Shown: in pieces, positions 1 to 7,864 of the stretch
How the letters are laid out: every line of letters begins with the position of its first letter
Numbering within the stretch: the stretch's first letter is position 1
The notes under the pieces: model-generated
Told to the model about the DNA's origin: nothing
The model's input: the letters and a program-made list of their open reading frames with translations, nothing else
Database searches by the model: none
Assembly (NCBI RefSeq): GCF_026340975.1
Contig: NZ_JAPEOS010000001.1
Location: 186,001-250,000 of the forward strand
Source of the DNA: Streptomyces sp. NBC_01214
GTDB lineage: Bacteria > Actinomycetota > Actinomycetes > Streptomycetales > Streptomycetaceae
Direction of reading: 5' to 3'
DNA: 64,000 nucleotides
Translations under genes and position numbers: made by a program

Positions 1-1560
1 GTGGCCGGGGGCGGCCCGGTCGGACTGATGCTTGCCTGCGAGCTCCGGCTCGGTGGCGCGCGCGTTGTGGTGGTCGAGCGGCGCACCGAAGTGGACCGGA
101 CCATCAAGGCAGGGTCGATCAACACACCGACCGCCGAGGCTTTCTACCGGCGCGGCATGCTGCCCGCACTGGCCGAGGTCCAGCTGCGCTCCGTCGAGCG
201 GTTCCGGGCGTTCGTACGCGAACAGGAAGGGGCCCGGGGAAGCGGACAACCTGCCCGCGCACCGGCCAAGTTCGCCGGGCACTTCGCCGGGATCATGCTG
301 CGCGGGGAGCTGCTGGACGCGGCCGACCCGGACTTCGTGAACGCCGGTCCCGCCCAGGACATCAGCCTCGTACCGCAGCAGGAGATCGAGCGGCTCCTCA
401 CCGATCGCGCCCGCGTGCTCGGCGCCGAGGTGCGCAGCGGCACCGAGCTGACGGGATTCCACGCGGTCGACGGCGGAATCGAGGTCCGCGTGGCCCGGGT
501 GGCCCGCGGATCCGGCGACGGATCCTGCGACGGATCCGGCAAGGTGATACGCGCGCACTGGCTCGTGGGCTGCGACGGCGGCCGCAGCACGGTGCGCAAA
601 CTCGCCGGTTTCGCCTTCCCCGGTACGGATCCGCAGATCACCGGTCACCAAGCGCTCGTCGAGATGACCGGGTCCGAAGCCCTTCGACCCGGCTGGAACC
701 ACACGGACACCGGGATGTACGTGCACGGGCCGATGCCCGGCCGCATCCTCACCGTCGAGTTCGACGGGCCGCCGGCCGACCGTGAAGCGCCGGTCACCGC
801 GGAGCAGTTGCAGGCGAGTCTGCGACGTGTCTCCGGGGCCGAGGTCACGATCACCGGGGTGCGCACCGCCACCCGCTTCACCGACCACGCGCGCCAGGCG
901 GCCGACTACCGTGCGGGCCGGATCCTCCTGGCGGGCGACGCCGCGCACGTCCACTCGCCGTTCGGCGGCCAGGGACTGAACCTCGGGATCGGGGACGCGA
1001 TGAACCTCGGCTGGAAACTGGCCGCGGTCGTACGCGGCCGGGCACCGGACGGGCTGCTGGACTCGTACACGGCCGAACGACACCCGATCGGGGCATCGGT
1101 GCTCGAATGGACCAGGGCACAAGTCGCGTTGATGCGGCCGGATCCACAGGCCCGGGCGCTGCGCAGCGTCGTCGCCGAGCTGACCGGGTCGATCGCGGGC
1201 ACCACGTATTTCGCCAAGAAGATCTCCGGCGTTTCGCACCGGTACGACCTTCCCGGCAGCCATCCACTGGTCGGCCGCAGCGCACCGGATCTCGCGTTCA
1301 CCGACGGGACGCGCCTCGCGGACCTGCTTCACGACGGGCGGGCGCTCCTGCTCGATCTCGCCGACGACGCGGGGCTCAGGGCGCACGCGGAGGGGTACGG
1401 CGAGTACGTGCGGGTCGTCACCGCCGCCTGCCCGGGCGGACCGGAGCCGGCCGGGCTGCTCGTACGCCCCGACGGAATCGTCGCCTGGGCAGCAGGCGCC
1501 GGGGACGGGGTCGCCGACGCGCTGTCGCGGTGGTTCGGCCCGGGCCGATGCGGCGGATGA
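1..1560 (+). CDS. FAD-dependent aromatic monooxygenase (5' end outside window)
   Basis: Class A flavin monooxygenase of the aromatic or polyketide hydroxylase type, expected to use NAD(P)H, FAD and O2. The Rossmann motif GGGPVG is at residues 3-8, a C-D-G-G-R-S motif at about 191 and the second FAD motif G-D-A-A-H at about 312. The last 100 residues resemble the thioredoxin-like C-terminal domain of PgaE/RdmE-type hydroxylases, without cysteines. The reading frame is open from base 1 and starts right at the nucleotide-binding strand, so the true start lies a few codons upstream of the window. The substrate cannot be inferred from the neighbours. Confidence 0.85.
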   Translation: MAGGGPVGLMLACELRLGGARVVVVERRTEVDRTIKAGSINTPTAEAFYRRGMLPALAEVQLRSVERFRAFVREQEGARGSGQPARAPAKFAGHFAGIMLRGELLDAADPDFVNAGPAQDISLVPQQEIERLLTDRARVLGAEVRSGTELTGFHAVDGGIEVRVARVARGSGDGSCDGSGKVIRAHWLVGCDGGRSTVRKLAGFAFPGTDPQITGHQALVEMTGSEALRPGWNHTDTGMYVHGPMPGRILTVEFDGPPADREAPVTAEQLQASLRRVSGAEVTITGVRTATRFTDHARQAADYRAGRILLAGDAAHVHSPFGGQGLNLGIGDAMNLGWKLAAVVRGRAPDGLLDSYTAERHPIGASVLEWTRAQVALMRPDPQARALRSVVAELTGSIAGTTYFAKKISGVSHRYDLPGSHPLVGRSAPDLAFTDGTRLADLLHDGRALLLDLADDAGLRAHAEGYGEYVRVVTAACPGGPEPAGLLVRPDGIVAWAAGAGDGVADALSRWFGPGRCGG

Positions 1561-1588
1561 GAACCCGGCGCAGCCCCGGCCGCACGTT

Positions 1589-1625
1589 CCCGTGAGAAAG
1601 GTGTTATCCCCGTGTCCCTCACGGG
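1589..1625 (+). terminator. Possible weak hairpin after the monooxygenase gene
   Basis: The 8-nt arms CCCGTGAG and CTCACGGG are perfectly complementary around a 21-nt loop. It lies 28 nt after the monooxygenase stop and ends 37 nt before the next ribosome binding site. There is no T-run. It could equally be an operator. Confidence 0.3.
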
Positions 1626-1673
1626 TCTCCTTCAGTGTCAGGCCAGTTGGGCCGTCACCTTCGAGGAGATGCG

Positions 1674-2651
1674 ATGCGGTATCACGACGATGAGTTCACG
1701 TACGGCGCGGACGCGAACGCAGGGGCGGACGTGGACGTGAACGTGAACGTGGTCGGTGCTGGTTCCGGGTCGGGCCGGCGCGGGCGGGCGCGCGCCGCGG
1801 GCAGGGCGGCCGGTGGCCACCGCAAGGGCCGTCGCCGGACTCCCCTGATGGCGGCGGCCGCCGTAGTCCTGCTGGCCGGGGTCGGGAGCGGCTACGCCCT
1901 CATATCCGGCGGGGCCCCGGAACGCACTGCGGCAACGGGCTCCCCCTCCGCCCTCGCCGGCCGGCCGGACGCGGTGGACGGTCCGCCGACCGCCTCGGCA
2001 GATCCGGCCGCCGGCGCCGGCCCCTCGGCGGCCGACGGTACGGCGGGCCCGAGCGCCGCCGCGTCCGCACCCGCATCGGCACCCGCATCCGCCTCCGCAT
2101 CCGCCTCCGCCGCGCAGCCGAAGGACGCGGAGCAGCGCTCCGGAGCGACGGCCACGGAGCGCACCGCCAAGCCCACCGCGCCGCCGACCCGCAGTACCTC
2201 GGGCAGCGGTCCGACGGGACCGGACCCCAAGGTGCCCGGCGCCCGCACCTCGACGCAGGACGTCGCCACGGCCCAGTCGCTGTCCCTGCAACTGCTCAAC
2301 AACGAACGGGCCGCCGTCGGCCGGCCCCCGCTCGCGCTCAAGCAGGACCTCAGCGGCTTCGCCCGCAAGTGGGCCGAGCACATGAGCAAGAACGGGTTCG
2401 CCCACTCCTCGTCGGCGGACCGCGCCTACCTGAAGACGGGCTCGCGCACCTGGACCGGCGAGAACATCGTCTGGTTCGGCGATGCTTCGATGACCGCCCA
2501 GGAAGCCGCCGAGAAGTTCCAGTCGATGTGGCGCCACAGCTCCGGGCACTACAAGGCGCAGGTGAACCCGGACTTCACCGAGGTCGGCGTCGGCCTCCAC
2601 CACGACTCCTCGGGCTGGTGGGGCGTGCACAACTTCTCCGACGGCAAGTGA
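1674..2651 (+). CDS. Membrane-anchored CAP-domain (SCP/PR1-like) protein
   Basis: 325 residues. The Arg-rich cytoplasmic N-terminus is followed by one transmembrane segment at about 57-77, then an Ala/Ser/Pro/Thr-rich linker of about 120 residues. A C-terminal CAP domain spans about 195-325, with LLNNERAAVG at its start, the conserved G-E-N-I and a closing W-G-V-H-N-F. This topology puts the CAP domain outside the cell. YkwD-like bacterial CAP proteins are common in Streptomyces and their biochemical role is largely unknown. The ATG at 1674 is chosen over the upstream GTG at 1635 because GAGGAG sits 5 nt before it. Confidence 0.85.
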   Translation: MRYHDDEFTYGADANAGADVDVNVNVVGAGSGSGRRGRARAAGRAAGGHRKGRRRTPLMAAAAVVLLAGVGSGYALISGGAPERTAATGSPSALAGRPDAVDGPPTASADPAAGAGPSAADGTAGPSAAASAPASAPASASASASAAQPKDAEQRSGATATERTAKPTAPPTRSTSGSGPTGPDPKVPGARTSTQDVATAQSLSLQLLNNERAAVGRPPLALKQDLSGFARKWAEHMSKNGFAHSSSADRAYLKTGSRTWTGENIVWFGDASMTAQEAAEKFQSMWRHSSGHYKAQVNPDFTEVGVGLHHDSSGWWGVHNFSDGK

Positions 2652-2851
2652 CGCGCGTGCGCGGCCCGGTCCTGTCGATGCGGAAGTGACGGATGGCCGG
2701 CCCTTCTCCCTGCGAGAAGGACTCCTTGTTGGACTTGGTACGGGGCAGCCCGGACCCTTGTGCACGGGGGCATGCCGGCGCCCGTCGCGGTCGTCGGCCG
2801 AACTGCTGCCGCCCGCCCGCCGTGAGCACCGACGTACAGGAGCCGACGAAC

Positions 2852-3316
2852 ATGCGCACACGCCTTCTACTGGGCCTGGCCCTCCTCTCCACCGGACTCC
2901 TCGCCGGCGCGTTCGGTTACGGGGCGGCCAACCTCGTACCCACCTTCAACGCGGTACCGCTCGACATACGGCTGTCGTTCCACACCGAACTGATGAAGAT
3001 GAACGGCATCACCATGCAGGCGGCGATGGGCGTGTCGATCGTCAGCTCGCTGGCCCTCACCGCCGTGACGCGCGGCCGTACGCGGCTGCTCGCGGGCGGG
3101 GCCGGCCTGCTGGCCCTCACGTCCCTCCTGGTCACCCGGTTCGGCAACGTCCCGATCAACAGCCGGATCAAGGAATGGGCGCACGGCTCGGCCCCGGTCG
3201 ACCACACGGAGGTCCTGCGGCACTGGGAGATCTTCAACGACATCCGCACCGCCGCCGCCGTGGTCGCGTTCGCGCTCCTGATCTTCTCCGCCCTGAGGGC
3301 CCCGGCCGGCGACTGA
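2852..3316 (+). CDS. DUF1772 (anthrone oxygenase-like) membrane protein
   Basis: 154 residues with four predicted hydrophobic helices, the first at 4-25. The order of the helices and the N-x-x-I-x-x-W segment after the third helix match the DUF1772/anthrone oxygenase family, whose members are small membrane proteins often near oxidoreductases. AGGAG at 2838-2842 supports the ATG at 2852; the frame stays open further upstream but without a good ribosome binding site. It faces the TetR gene tail to tail, separated by 36 nt. No specific substrate can be inferred. Confidence 0.65.
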   Translation: MRTRLLLGLALLSTGLLAGAFGYGAANLVPTFNAVPLDIRLSFHTELMKMNGITMQAAMGVSIVSSLALTAVTRGRTRLLAGGAGLLALTSLLVTRFGNVPINSRIKEWAHGSAPVDHTEVLRHWEIFNDIRTAAAVVAFALLIFSALRAPAGD

Positions 3317-3352
3317 CCCCACCCGCAGGGGCCCGGGCGCCCCGACCGCGCC

Positions 3353-3952
3353 CTACGACTCGGACTGCGCCGCGCGGACGATGGCCGCCGCGGCCCGGGA
3401 CGCGGCCAGTACGGGATCGGTGCTCCGCGCGGCGCGGCCGAGCATGAACGCACCCTCCAGCAGGGCGATCACCGAGCTCGCGGTCTCGTGCGCGGCGGGC
3501 TCGGCGATACCGCCGGCGCGGTAGAAGGCGGCGAGGGCGTCCGTCCAGCCGGCGAAGACCTCGGCGGTGGCCAGCCGCAGCCCTTCATGGGTGCCGGCCA
3601 CTTCCAGCGCGATCGTGGCGATGGGGCACGGGTCGGTGAAGTCGAGCTCGTGCAAGGTCTGCGCCGCAGCCGTGAACGCGTCGCGGGTGACGGTGGCCGG
3701 GTCCGCGTCCTGCGTCGGGGAGATCGGCGAGAAGAGGTCGACGATCAGTTCCCGGTAGGCCGCTCCCGACGTACGGATCACCTCCTCGCCCAACTGCGCC
3801 TTGCCCCCGGGGAAGAAGTGGTAGGCCGAGCCGTACGGCGCGTCGGCCGCCGCGACGATCTGCTTCATACCGCTGGCCGCGTAGCCCTGGAGCCGGAACA
3901 GTTCGGTCGCGGCGGTGACGATGCGCGCTCTGGTGTCGCCCGTGGTTCTCAC
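3353..3952 (-). CDS. TetR-family transcriptional regulator (LmrA/YxaF-like)
   Basis: 199 residues. The N-terminal helix-turn-helix is at about 8-52 (ARIVTAATELFRLQGY, then a recognition helix ending Y-G-S-A-Y-H-F-F-P-G-G-K). The C-terminal ligand domain resembles LmrA/YxaF-type repressors. The start is a GTG at 3952. It is divergent from the alpha/beta hydrolase gene, and the 48 nt between them hold a 20-bp palindrome, so it probably represses that hydrolase and itself. Ligand unknown. Confidence 0.85.
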   Translation of the reverse strand: MRTTGDTRARIVTAATELFRLQGYAASGMKQIVAAADAPYGSAYHFFPGGKAQLGEEVIRTSGAAYRELIVDLFSPISPTQDADPATVTRDAFTAAAQTLHELDFTDPCPIATIALEVAGTHEGLRLATAEVFAGWTDALAAFYRAGGIAEPAAHETASSVIALLEGAFMLGRAARSTDPVLAASRAAAAIVRAAQSES

Positions 3953-3967
3953 ACTCGCTAGTCTCTC

Positions 3968-3987
3968 ACTAGATCGGTCTATCTAGT
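3968..3987. promoter_or_regulatory. Putative TetR operator (20-bp palindrome)
   Basis: The arms ACTAGAT and ATCTAGT are a perfect 7-bp inverted repeat around CGGTCT. A third CTAG lies 7 nt to the left at 3958-3961. The palindrome ends just before the GGAGG ribosome binding site (3989-3993) of the hydrolase gene. Position and symmetry suit autoregulation by the divergent TetR protein. Confidence 0.6.
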
Positions 3988-4000
3988 CGGAGGTAGCACC

Positions 4001-4834
4001 TTGCCCGAAATCGAACTGAGCGCAGGCGTCATCGACTTCACGGATACGGGCGGCGACGGTGAGGTCGTGGTGCTCGTCCACGGGCTCGGCTTCGACGAGT
4101 CGGTCTGGGACCAGGTGGTGCGGGAACTACGGCCCGATCTAAGGGTGGTGGTGCCCGTACTGCCGATCGGCAGCCACCGCAGGCCGATGCGGCCGGACGC
4201 GGACCTTTCGGCGCACGGGGTCGCCGCGCTCCTGGCCGAGTTCCTGGAACGCCTCGACCTGCGCGACGTCACCCTGGTCCAGAACGACGCGGGCACGGCC
4301 CAGCTCCTGGTGGGCGTGCGCGACGAACGCATCGGCCGCCTGGTGCTCACCTCGTGCGAGGCCCTGGACAACTACCCGCCGGGCATCCAGGGCCGGACCC
4401 TGCACGCGGCCTCCCGCGTCCCGGGCGGCCTGTTCCTGCTGCTGCAGTCCTTCCGCGTCCCCTTCCTCGTACGGATGGGGAGCTCGCTGGGCGGGATGGC
4501 GCGGCGGCCGATCCCGTACGCGCTGGTCCGGCGCTGGTACCGGCCCCTGCTCAGCCGGCGTGAGATCCGTCGGGACCTCGCCAAGTTCTGCCGCAGCACC
4601 CGGAAGGACACCTACCTCGAGGCCGCGCACAAGCTCGCGGGCTTCGACCGGCCCGCGTTGGTCGCCTGGGGGGCCGAGGACCGCATGATGCCGCCCGCCA
4701 CGGGCCGTCGACTCGCCGAGCTGCTGCCGCAGGGGCGGTACGTGGAGATCCCCGAGGCGGGCACGCTCGTCCAGCTGGACAATCCCGGCGCCCTCTGTGC
4801 GGAGTTGCGCCGTTTCATCCGGGAGACCGCCTGA
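4001..4834 (+). CDS. Alpha/beta hydrolase with aspartate nucleophile elbow
   Basis: 277 residues. The oxyanion-hole motif V-H-G-L-G-F is near residue 26. The nucleophile elbow reads V-Q-N-D-A-G-T, with Asp where serine hydrolases have Ser. That is the arrangement of haloalkane dehalogenases and many uncharacterised actinobacterial hydrolases. The region A-W-G-A-E-D-R near 220 fits the late acid strand. It starts at a TTG (4001) preceded by GGAGG with 7-nt spacing, and is divergent from the TetR gene. True dehalogenase activity is not shown; the halide-binding residues cannot be assigned with confidence. Confidence 0.75.
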   Translation: MPEIELSAGVIDFTDTGGDGEVVVLVHGLGFDESVWDQVVRELRPDLRVVVPVLPIGSHRRPMRPDADLSAHGVAALLAEFLERLDLRDVTLVQNDAGTAQLLVGVRDERIGRLVLTSCEALDNYPPGIQGRTLHAASRVPGGLFLLLQSFRVPFLVRMGSSLGGMARRPIPYALVRRWYRPLLSRREIRRDLAKFCRSTRKDTYLEAAHKLAGFDRPALVAWGAEDRMMPPATGRRLAELLPQGRYVEIPEAGTLVQLDNPGALCAELRRFIRETA

Positions 4835-4928
4835 GGCCCGGGCCGCGACCGCCGTCCGCCGTCCGCCGTCCGTCGCAGGGGGCACGGGGGCCAGAATCAA
4901 CTCCACACATCGAACGAGGAGTTGCCGA

Positions 4929-6191
4929 ATGCGTGTGTTACTGGTGGCGTACGGGTCGCGCGGGGACATCGAGCCGATGCTCGCGCTCGCCGAACAGTTG
5001 CGGGAGTCGGGGATCGAGGTGCGGATGTGCGCGCCGCCCGACTTCGCCGGGCTGGTCGAGGGTGCCGGGGTGCCGCTGACGCCGATCGGCCCGTCGGTGC
5101 GCGAGATGGTGAGGGGCACGGTGACCGGGACGGCGCCGCAGCCCCCGGAGGGGCTGGCGGAGCGTGCGGCCCGGATGGTCGCCACGACCTACGAGGCGGT
5201 CGCCGCGGCGGCGGCCGAGGGCTGTGACGCGGTGGTGGCCACCGGCTTGTTCCCGGCCGCGTCCGGTGCGCGGTCGGTGGCCGAGAAGCTGGGCGTCCCC
5301 TACGTGTTCGTGGCGTACTTCCCGAGCTACCTGCCGTCCCCGCACCACCCGCCGTTCGCCCCGATGGGGCGGCCCTTCCCGCCGGAGGTGACCGACAACC
5401 GGGCGCTGTGGGACCTGGACGCCGAGAACCTGAACGTGCTGTTCGGCACCGGGCTCAACGCCCACCGGGCGACGGTCAGCCTGCCGCCCGTGGACCACTT
5501 CCGCGACTACGTCCTCACCGATCGCCCGTGGCTGGCGGCGGACCCGACCCTCGGGCCCTGGCAGGAGCCCGCCGAACTCGGCGTCGTACAGACCGGCGCG
5601 TGGTTCCGTACCGGCGGACTCCCGCTCCCGGACGACCTGGAGGCCTTCCTGGGCGCCGGCACGCCGCCGGTGTACGTGGGCTTCGGCAGCATGCCCGTGC
5701 GGGACGCGGAGCACGTCGCGCGGGTGGCCGTCGAGGCCGTCCGCGCGCAGGGCCACCGCGTGCTCCTGTCCGGCGGCTGGGCCGAACTGGCCCCGATCGA
5801 CAACGAGGACGACTGCTTCCGCGTCGGCGAGGCCGACCACTGCGCGCTGTTCCCGCGGGTGGCGGCCGTCGTGCACCACGGCGGCGCGGGCACCACGACC
5901 ACGGCCGCCCGGGCCGGAACGCCGCAGGTGGTGATACCGCAGATGGCGGACCAGCCGTACTGGGCCGGCCGCGTGGCCGCACTGGGCATCGGCGCGGCGC
6001 ACGCCGGACCGGAGCCGACCGCCCCGTCCCTGTCGGCCGCGCTCGGCACCGCCCTGGACCCGAAGACCCGGGCGCACGCGAAGGCCGTGGCCGACCTCGT
6101 GCGCACGGACGGGGCGGCGGTGGCCGCCGAGCTGCTGCTCGACACCGTCGCCACCGATGTCGACCGGGAGGCGCCGCCCGTGTCCGCGTGA
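4929..6191 (+). CDS. GT1/UGT-like glycosyltransferase
   Basis: 420 residues with a two-domain GT-B fold. The N-terminal domain opens R-V-L-L-V-A-Y-G-S-R-G-D-I-E-P, as in sterol and macrolide glycosyltransferases. The C-terminal donor site reads H-H-G-G-A-G-T-T-T-T followed by the P-Q-M-A-D-Q motif. GAGGAG at 4916-4921 fixes the ATG at 4929. Codon 4 is TTA (4938-4940), the rare leucine codon read by bldA tRNA in Streptomyces, which suggests expression tied to development or secondary metabolism. It follows the hydrolase gene by 94 nt. The acceptor is unknown. Confidence 0.85.
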   Translation: MRVLLVAYGSRGDIEPMLALAEQLRESGIEVRMCAPPDFAGLVEGAGVPLTPIGPSVREMVRGTVTGTAPQPPEGLAERAARMVATTYEAVAAAAAEGCDAVVATGLFPAASGARSVAEKLGVPYVFVAYFPSYLPSPHHPPFAPMGRPFPPEVTDNRALWDLDAENLNVLFGTGLNAHRATVSLPPVDHFRDYVLTDRPWLAADPTLGPWQEPAELGVVQTGAWFRTGGLPLPDDLEAFLGAGTPPVYVGFGSMPVRDAEHVARVAVEAVRAQGHRVLLSGGWAELAPIDNEDDCFRVGEADHCALFPRVAAVVHHGGAGTTTTAARAGTPQVVIPQMADQPYWAGRVAALGIGAAHAGPEPTAPSLSAALGTALDPKTRAHAKAVADLVRTDGAAVAAELLLDTVATDVDREAPPVSA

Positions 6192-6254
6192 GACCCGCCC
6201 ACGGCGAACCCGGCACACCGGGCCGGGGGCCGGGGGCCGGGGGCCGGGCGGGTC
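6192..6254. terminator. GC hairpin region between convergent genes
   Basis: GACCCGCCC (6192-6200) pairs with GGGCGGGTC (6246-6254). Inside it are a smaller hairpin, CCCGG-CACA-CCGGG, and a short run of GGGGGCC repeats. It sits between the glycosyltransferase stop and the stop of the decayed glyoxalase gene. Confidence 0.45.
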
Positions 6255-6521
6255 AGCCGACGGCCTTCTTGATGAGCTGGCCAGGGCGCGGCGCCCGTAC
6301 AGCGCCACCTTGAAGGCCGTGGTCGACGTAGAACCGCTTGCTCGCGGACGCGTCGGCGACCCCCAGCAGGAGCACGACGTCGTCGATCCGCCCGGTGGCG
6401 TCCACGTCGGCCGGCCGGGGGACGGGCAGCGAGGGCGCGAACCCGCTGAGGCCGGTCGTCGGTGGGCGGCCGTGGTGTCGGCCGCCTCAAGGGTGAGGGT
6501 TTCGATGGGGGCCGTGGACAT
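6253..6521 (-). pseudogene. Decayed glyoxalase/VOC gene
   Basis: The minus strand begins MSTAPIETLTLEAAD, the usual start of a common actinobacterial glyoxalase-like protein. The match then moves to a second frame (P-A-D-V-D, then R-I-D-D-V-V-L-L-L-G-V-A-D and K-R-F-Y-V-D-H-G), returns to the first frame for F-K-V-A-L-Y-G-R-R-A-L-A, and ends at a stop at 6253. Relatives are roughly 200 residues or more, while only about 90 codons' worth remains, so there are internal deletions as well as frameshifts. The start overlaps the AraC gene's stop as TGATG, so it was once translationally coupled to it. Confidence 0.7.
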
Positions 6522-6976
6522 CACGCTGGTTCTGGAACCGGGGCGGACGCTTCTCGCATCCTGACCGGTTCGGCCGGTTCGGCCGGTTCGGCCGAACCGG
6601 CCGACCGTCGCGCGGCGCGCGGATACGCGTCGGGCGCCGTGCCGACCAGCTCGGTGAAGCGGGTGGTGAAGATGCCCGGCGTCGGGCAGCCCACCGCGCG
6701 GCGGACCTCGGTGATGCTGAGGTCGCCGCCGCGCAGCAGGGCCGTCGCGCGCTGGATGCGGCGCGCCGTCAGGTAGGCGTACGGGGAAGCGCCGTACGCG
6801 AGCCGGAACTGGCGGCCGAGGTGCCCGGCCGCCATGTCCGCGCCGCGGGCGAGCTCCTCGACGTCCAGCGGGCGGGCGTGCTCCCGGTCGATCCGGTCCC
6901 GGACGCGGCGCAGCCGCGCCAGGTCCTTCAGGTGCGACGCCTCGATCAGCGCCTGTCTCCACGCGGGACGACACAT
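6521..6976 (-). CDS. AraC-family transcriptional regulator
   Basis: 151 residues carrying little more than an AraC-type double helix-turn-helix at about 20-120, with A-A-G-H-L-G-R-Q-F and then P-G-I-F-T-T-R-F. There is no separate sensor domain. The ATG at 6976 has an AAGGGGG ribosome binding site. It lies between two VOC-family genes on the same strand and probably regulates both. The C-terminal S-A-E-P-A-E-P-A-E-P tail is encoded by three 9-nt tandem repeats followed by their inverted copy. Confidence 0.85.
   Translation of the reverse strand: MCRPAWRQALIEASHLKDLARLRRVRDRIDREHARPLDVEELARGADMAAGHLGRQFRLAYGASPYAYLTARRIQRATALLRGGDLSITEVRRAVGCPTPGIFTTRFTELVGTAPDAYPRAARRSAGSAEPAEPAEPVRMREASAPVPEPA
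6549..6569 (-). promoter_or_regulatory. Candidate AraC box or promoter, copy 1
   Basis: A 21-nt element, ending in TCAGGAT-N-CGAGAAGC on the minus strand, matches 19 of 21 positions with a second copy at 7449-7469. It lies inside the end of the AraC gene, 27 nt before the start of the decayed glyoxalase gene. The similar spacing to both VOC starts suggests a shared regulatory site. Confidence 0.5.
6565..6600. repeat. Three 9-nt tandem repeats plus inverted copy
   Basis: CCGGTTCGG is repeated three times in tandem (6565-6591) and followed directly by its reverse complement CCGAACCGG (6592-6600). It lies in the AraC coding sequence and can form a hairpin. Confidence 0.8.
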
Positions 6977-7004
6977 GGTGGACCCCCTTCGTCGACGTAC
7001 CCGC

Positions 7005-7415
7005 TCAGCGGAGTTCTTGGATCCGGATCAGGTTGCCCGCGGGGTCACGGAAGGCACAGTCGCGGACGCCGTACGGCTGCTCGGTCGGCTCCTGGACGAC
7101 CTCGGCGTCGCCCGCCTGGATCTTCTCGAAGGTGCTGTCGAGGTTCTTGGTGGCGAGGAGGATCCAGCCGTAGGTGCCCTTGGCCATCATCTCGGCGATG
7201 GTGCGGCGCTCCGCCTCGGTGACACCGGGGTCGACGGCCGGCGGGGCGAGGAGGATGGACGTACCGGGCTGGTCGGCGGGGCCGACCGTGATCCAGCGCA
7301 TCTTGCCCTGGCCGACGTCGCTGCGGACCTCGAAGCCGAGGACGTCTCGGTAGAAGGCCACGGCGGCGTCCGGGTCGTCCTGCGGAAGGGTGCTCATGTG
7401 AATGCTGATGTCCAT
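7005..7415 (-). CDS. VOC-family (glyoxalase-like) protein
   Basis: About 136 residues with one vicinal-oxygen-chelate unit. It has the typical beta-alpha start with A-V-A-F-Y-R-D-V-L-G-F-E-V, a central W-I-L-L-A-T-K-N-L strand and the closing Y-G-V-R-D-C-A-F-R-D-P-A-G-N-L. Such single-domain proteins often dimerise to form the active site. The ATG at 7415 is a choice; a GTG at 7424 is equally possible and no Shine-Dalgarno is visible. It is followed by the AraC gene after 28 nt. Function within the family is unknown. Confidence 0.8.
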   Translation of the reverse strand: MDISIHMSTLPQDDPDAAVAFYRDVLGFEVRSDVGQGKMRWITVGPADQPGTSILLAPPAVDPGVTEAERRTIAEMMAKGTYGWILLATKNLDSTFEKIQAGDAEVVQEPTEQPYGVRDCAFRDPAGNLIRIQELR

Positions 7416-7448
7416 GTCCGTCACGGTAACTGCGCCCGGACCAAGGGA

Positions 7449-7469
7449 GCTTCTCGAATCCTGACCGAT
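7449..7469 (-). promoter_or_regulatory. Candidate AraC box or promoter, copy 2
   Basis: Second copy of the 21-nt element seen at 6549-6569, with two differences. It lies 33 nt before the ATG of the VOC gene (24 nt before the alternative GTG), close to the spacing of the first copy. Confidence 0.5.
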
Positions 7470-7473
7470 CCGG

Positions 7474-7512
7474 ACCCCGCCTTCTGACCCCGCCTTCTGA
7501 CCCCGCCTTCTG
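7474..7512. repeat. 13-nt tandem repeat, three copies
   Basis: ACCCCGCCTTCTG is repeated exactly three times with no spacer, upstream of the VOC gene. Confidence 0.85.
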
Positions 7513-7864
7513 GCCTCTCCTCCGGGCCCTCCTCCGGGCCCCTCCCGCGGGCCTCGGTCGCGGCCCGCAGGAGCGGGCGGGCACCGGCCGCGCCGGGGCT
7601 GCGGCGAACCGGTTCGCCGAGGGGGCCGACCGGTGTCCGTGATCACCACGGGTTGCGGCCGGGCGGGGGACCGGCGGGTGGGCCTTCGGACCGCCGTCGG
7701 CGCAGCTCAGGGCGGTGCCTTCACCCGGGCGGCCGGAAGCTCGGACGATCTTCCCGGTGTGCGGCGCCCGACGCATCGGCATAGGTCTGTGTGCGTAGGC
7801 GTCGTAGGCGCCCTGTGCCCCCGCACGGGCACCCGCCGCTCCAGCACCCCTGGTGAGGAGTCAC

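Larger units (their letters stand above)
7416..7864. other. Intergenic stretch upstream of divergent VOC and oxidase genes
   Basis: This stretch holds no convincing gene. It contains the second AraC-box-like element (7449-7469), a 13-nt tandem repeat (7474-7512) and the GAGGAG ribosome binding site of the oxidase gene (7855-7860). Open frames here lack start signals and domain similarity. Confidence 0.6.

Noticed and set aside
1640..2860. A minus-strand frame of about 400 codons opposite the CAP-domain gene
   Set aside because: The protein is Arg/Gly-rich low complexity, and the plus-strand gene has a ribosome binding site and a clear domain.
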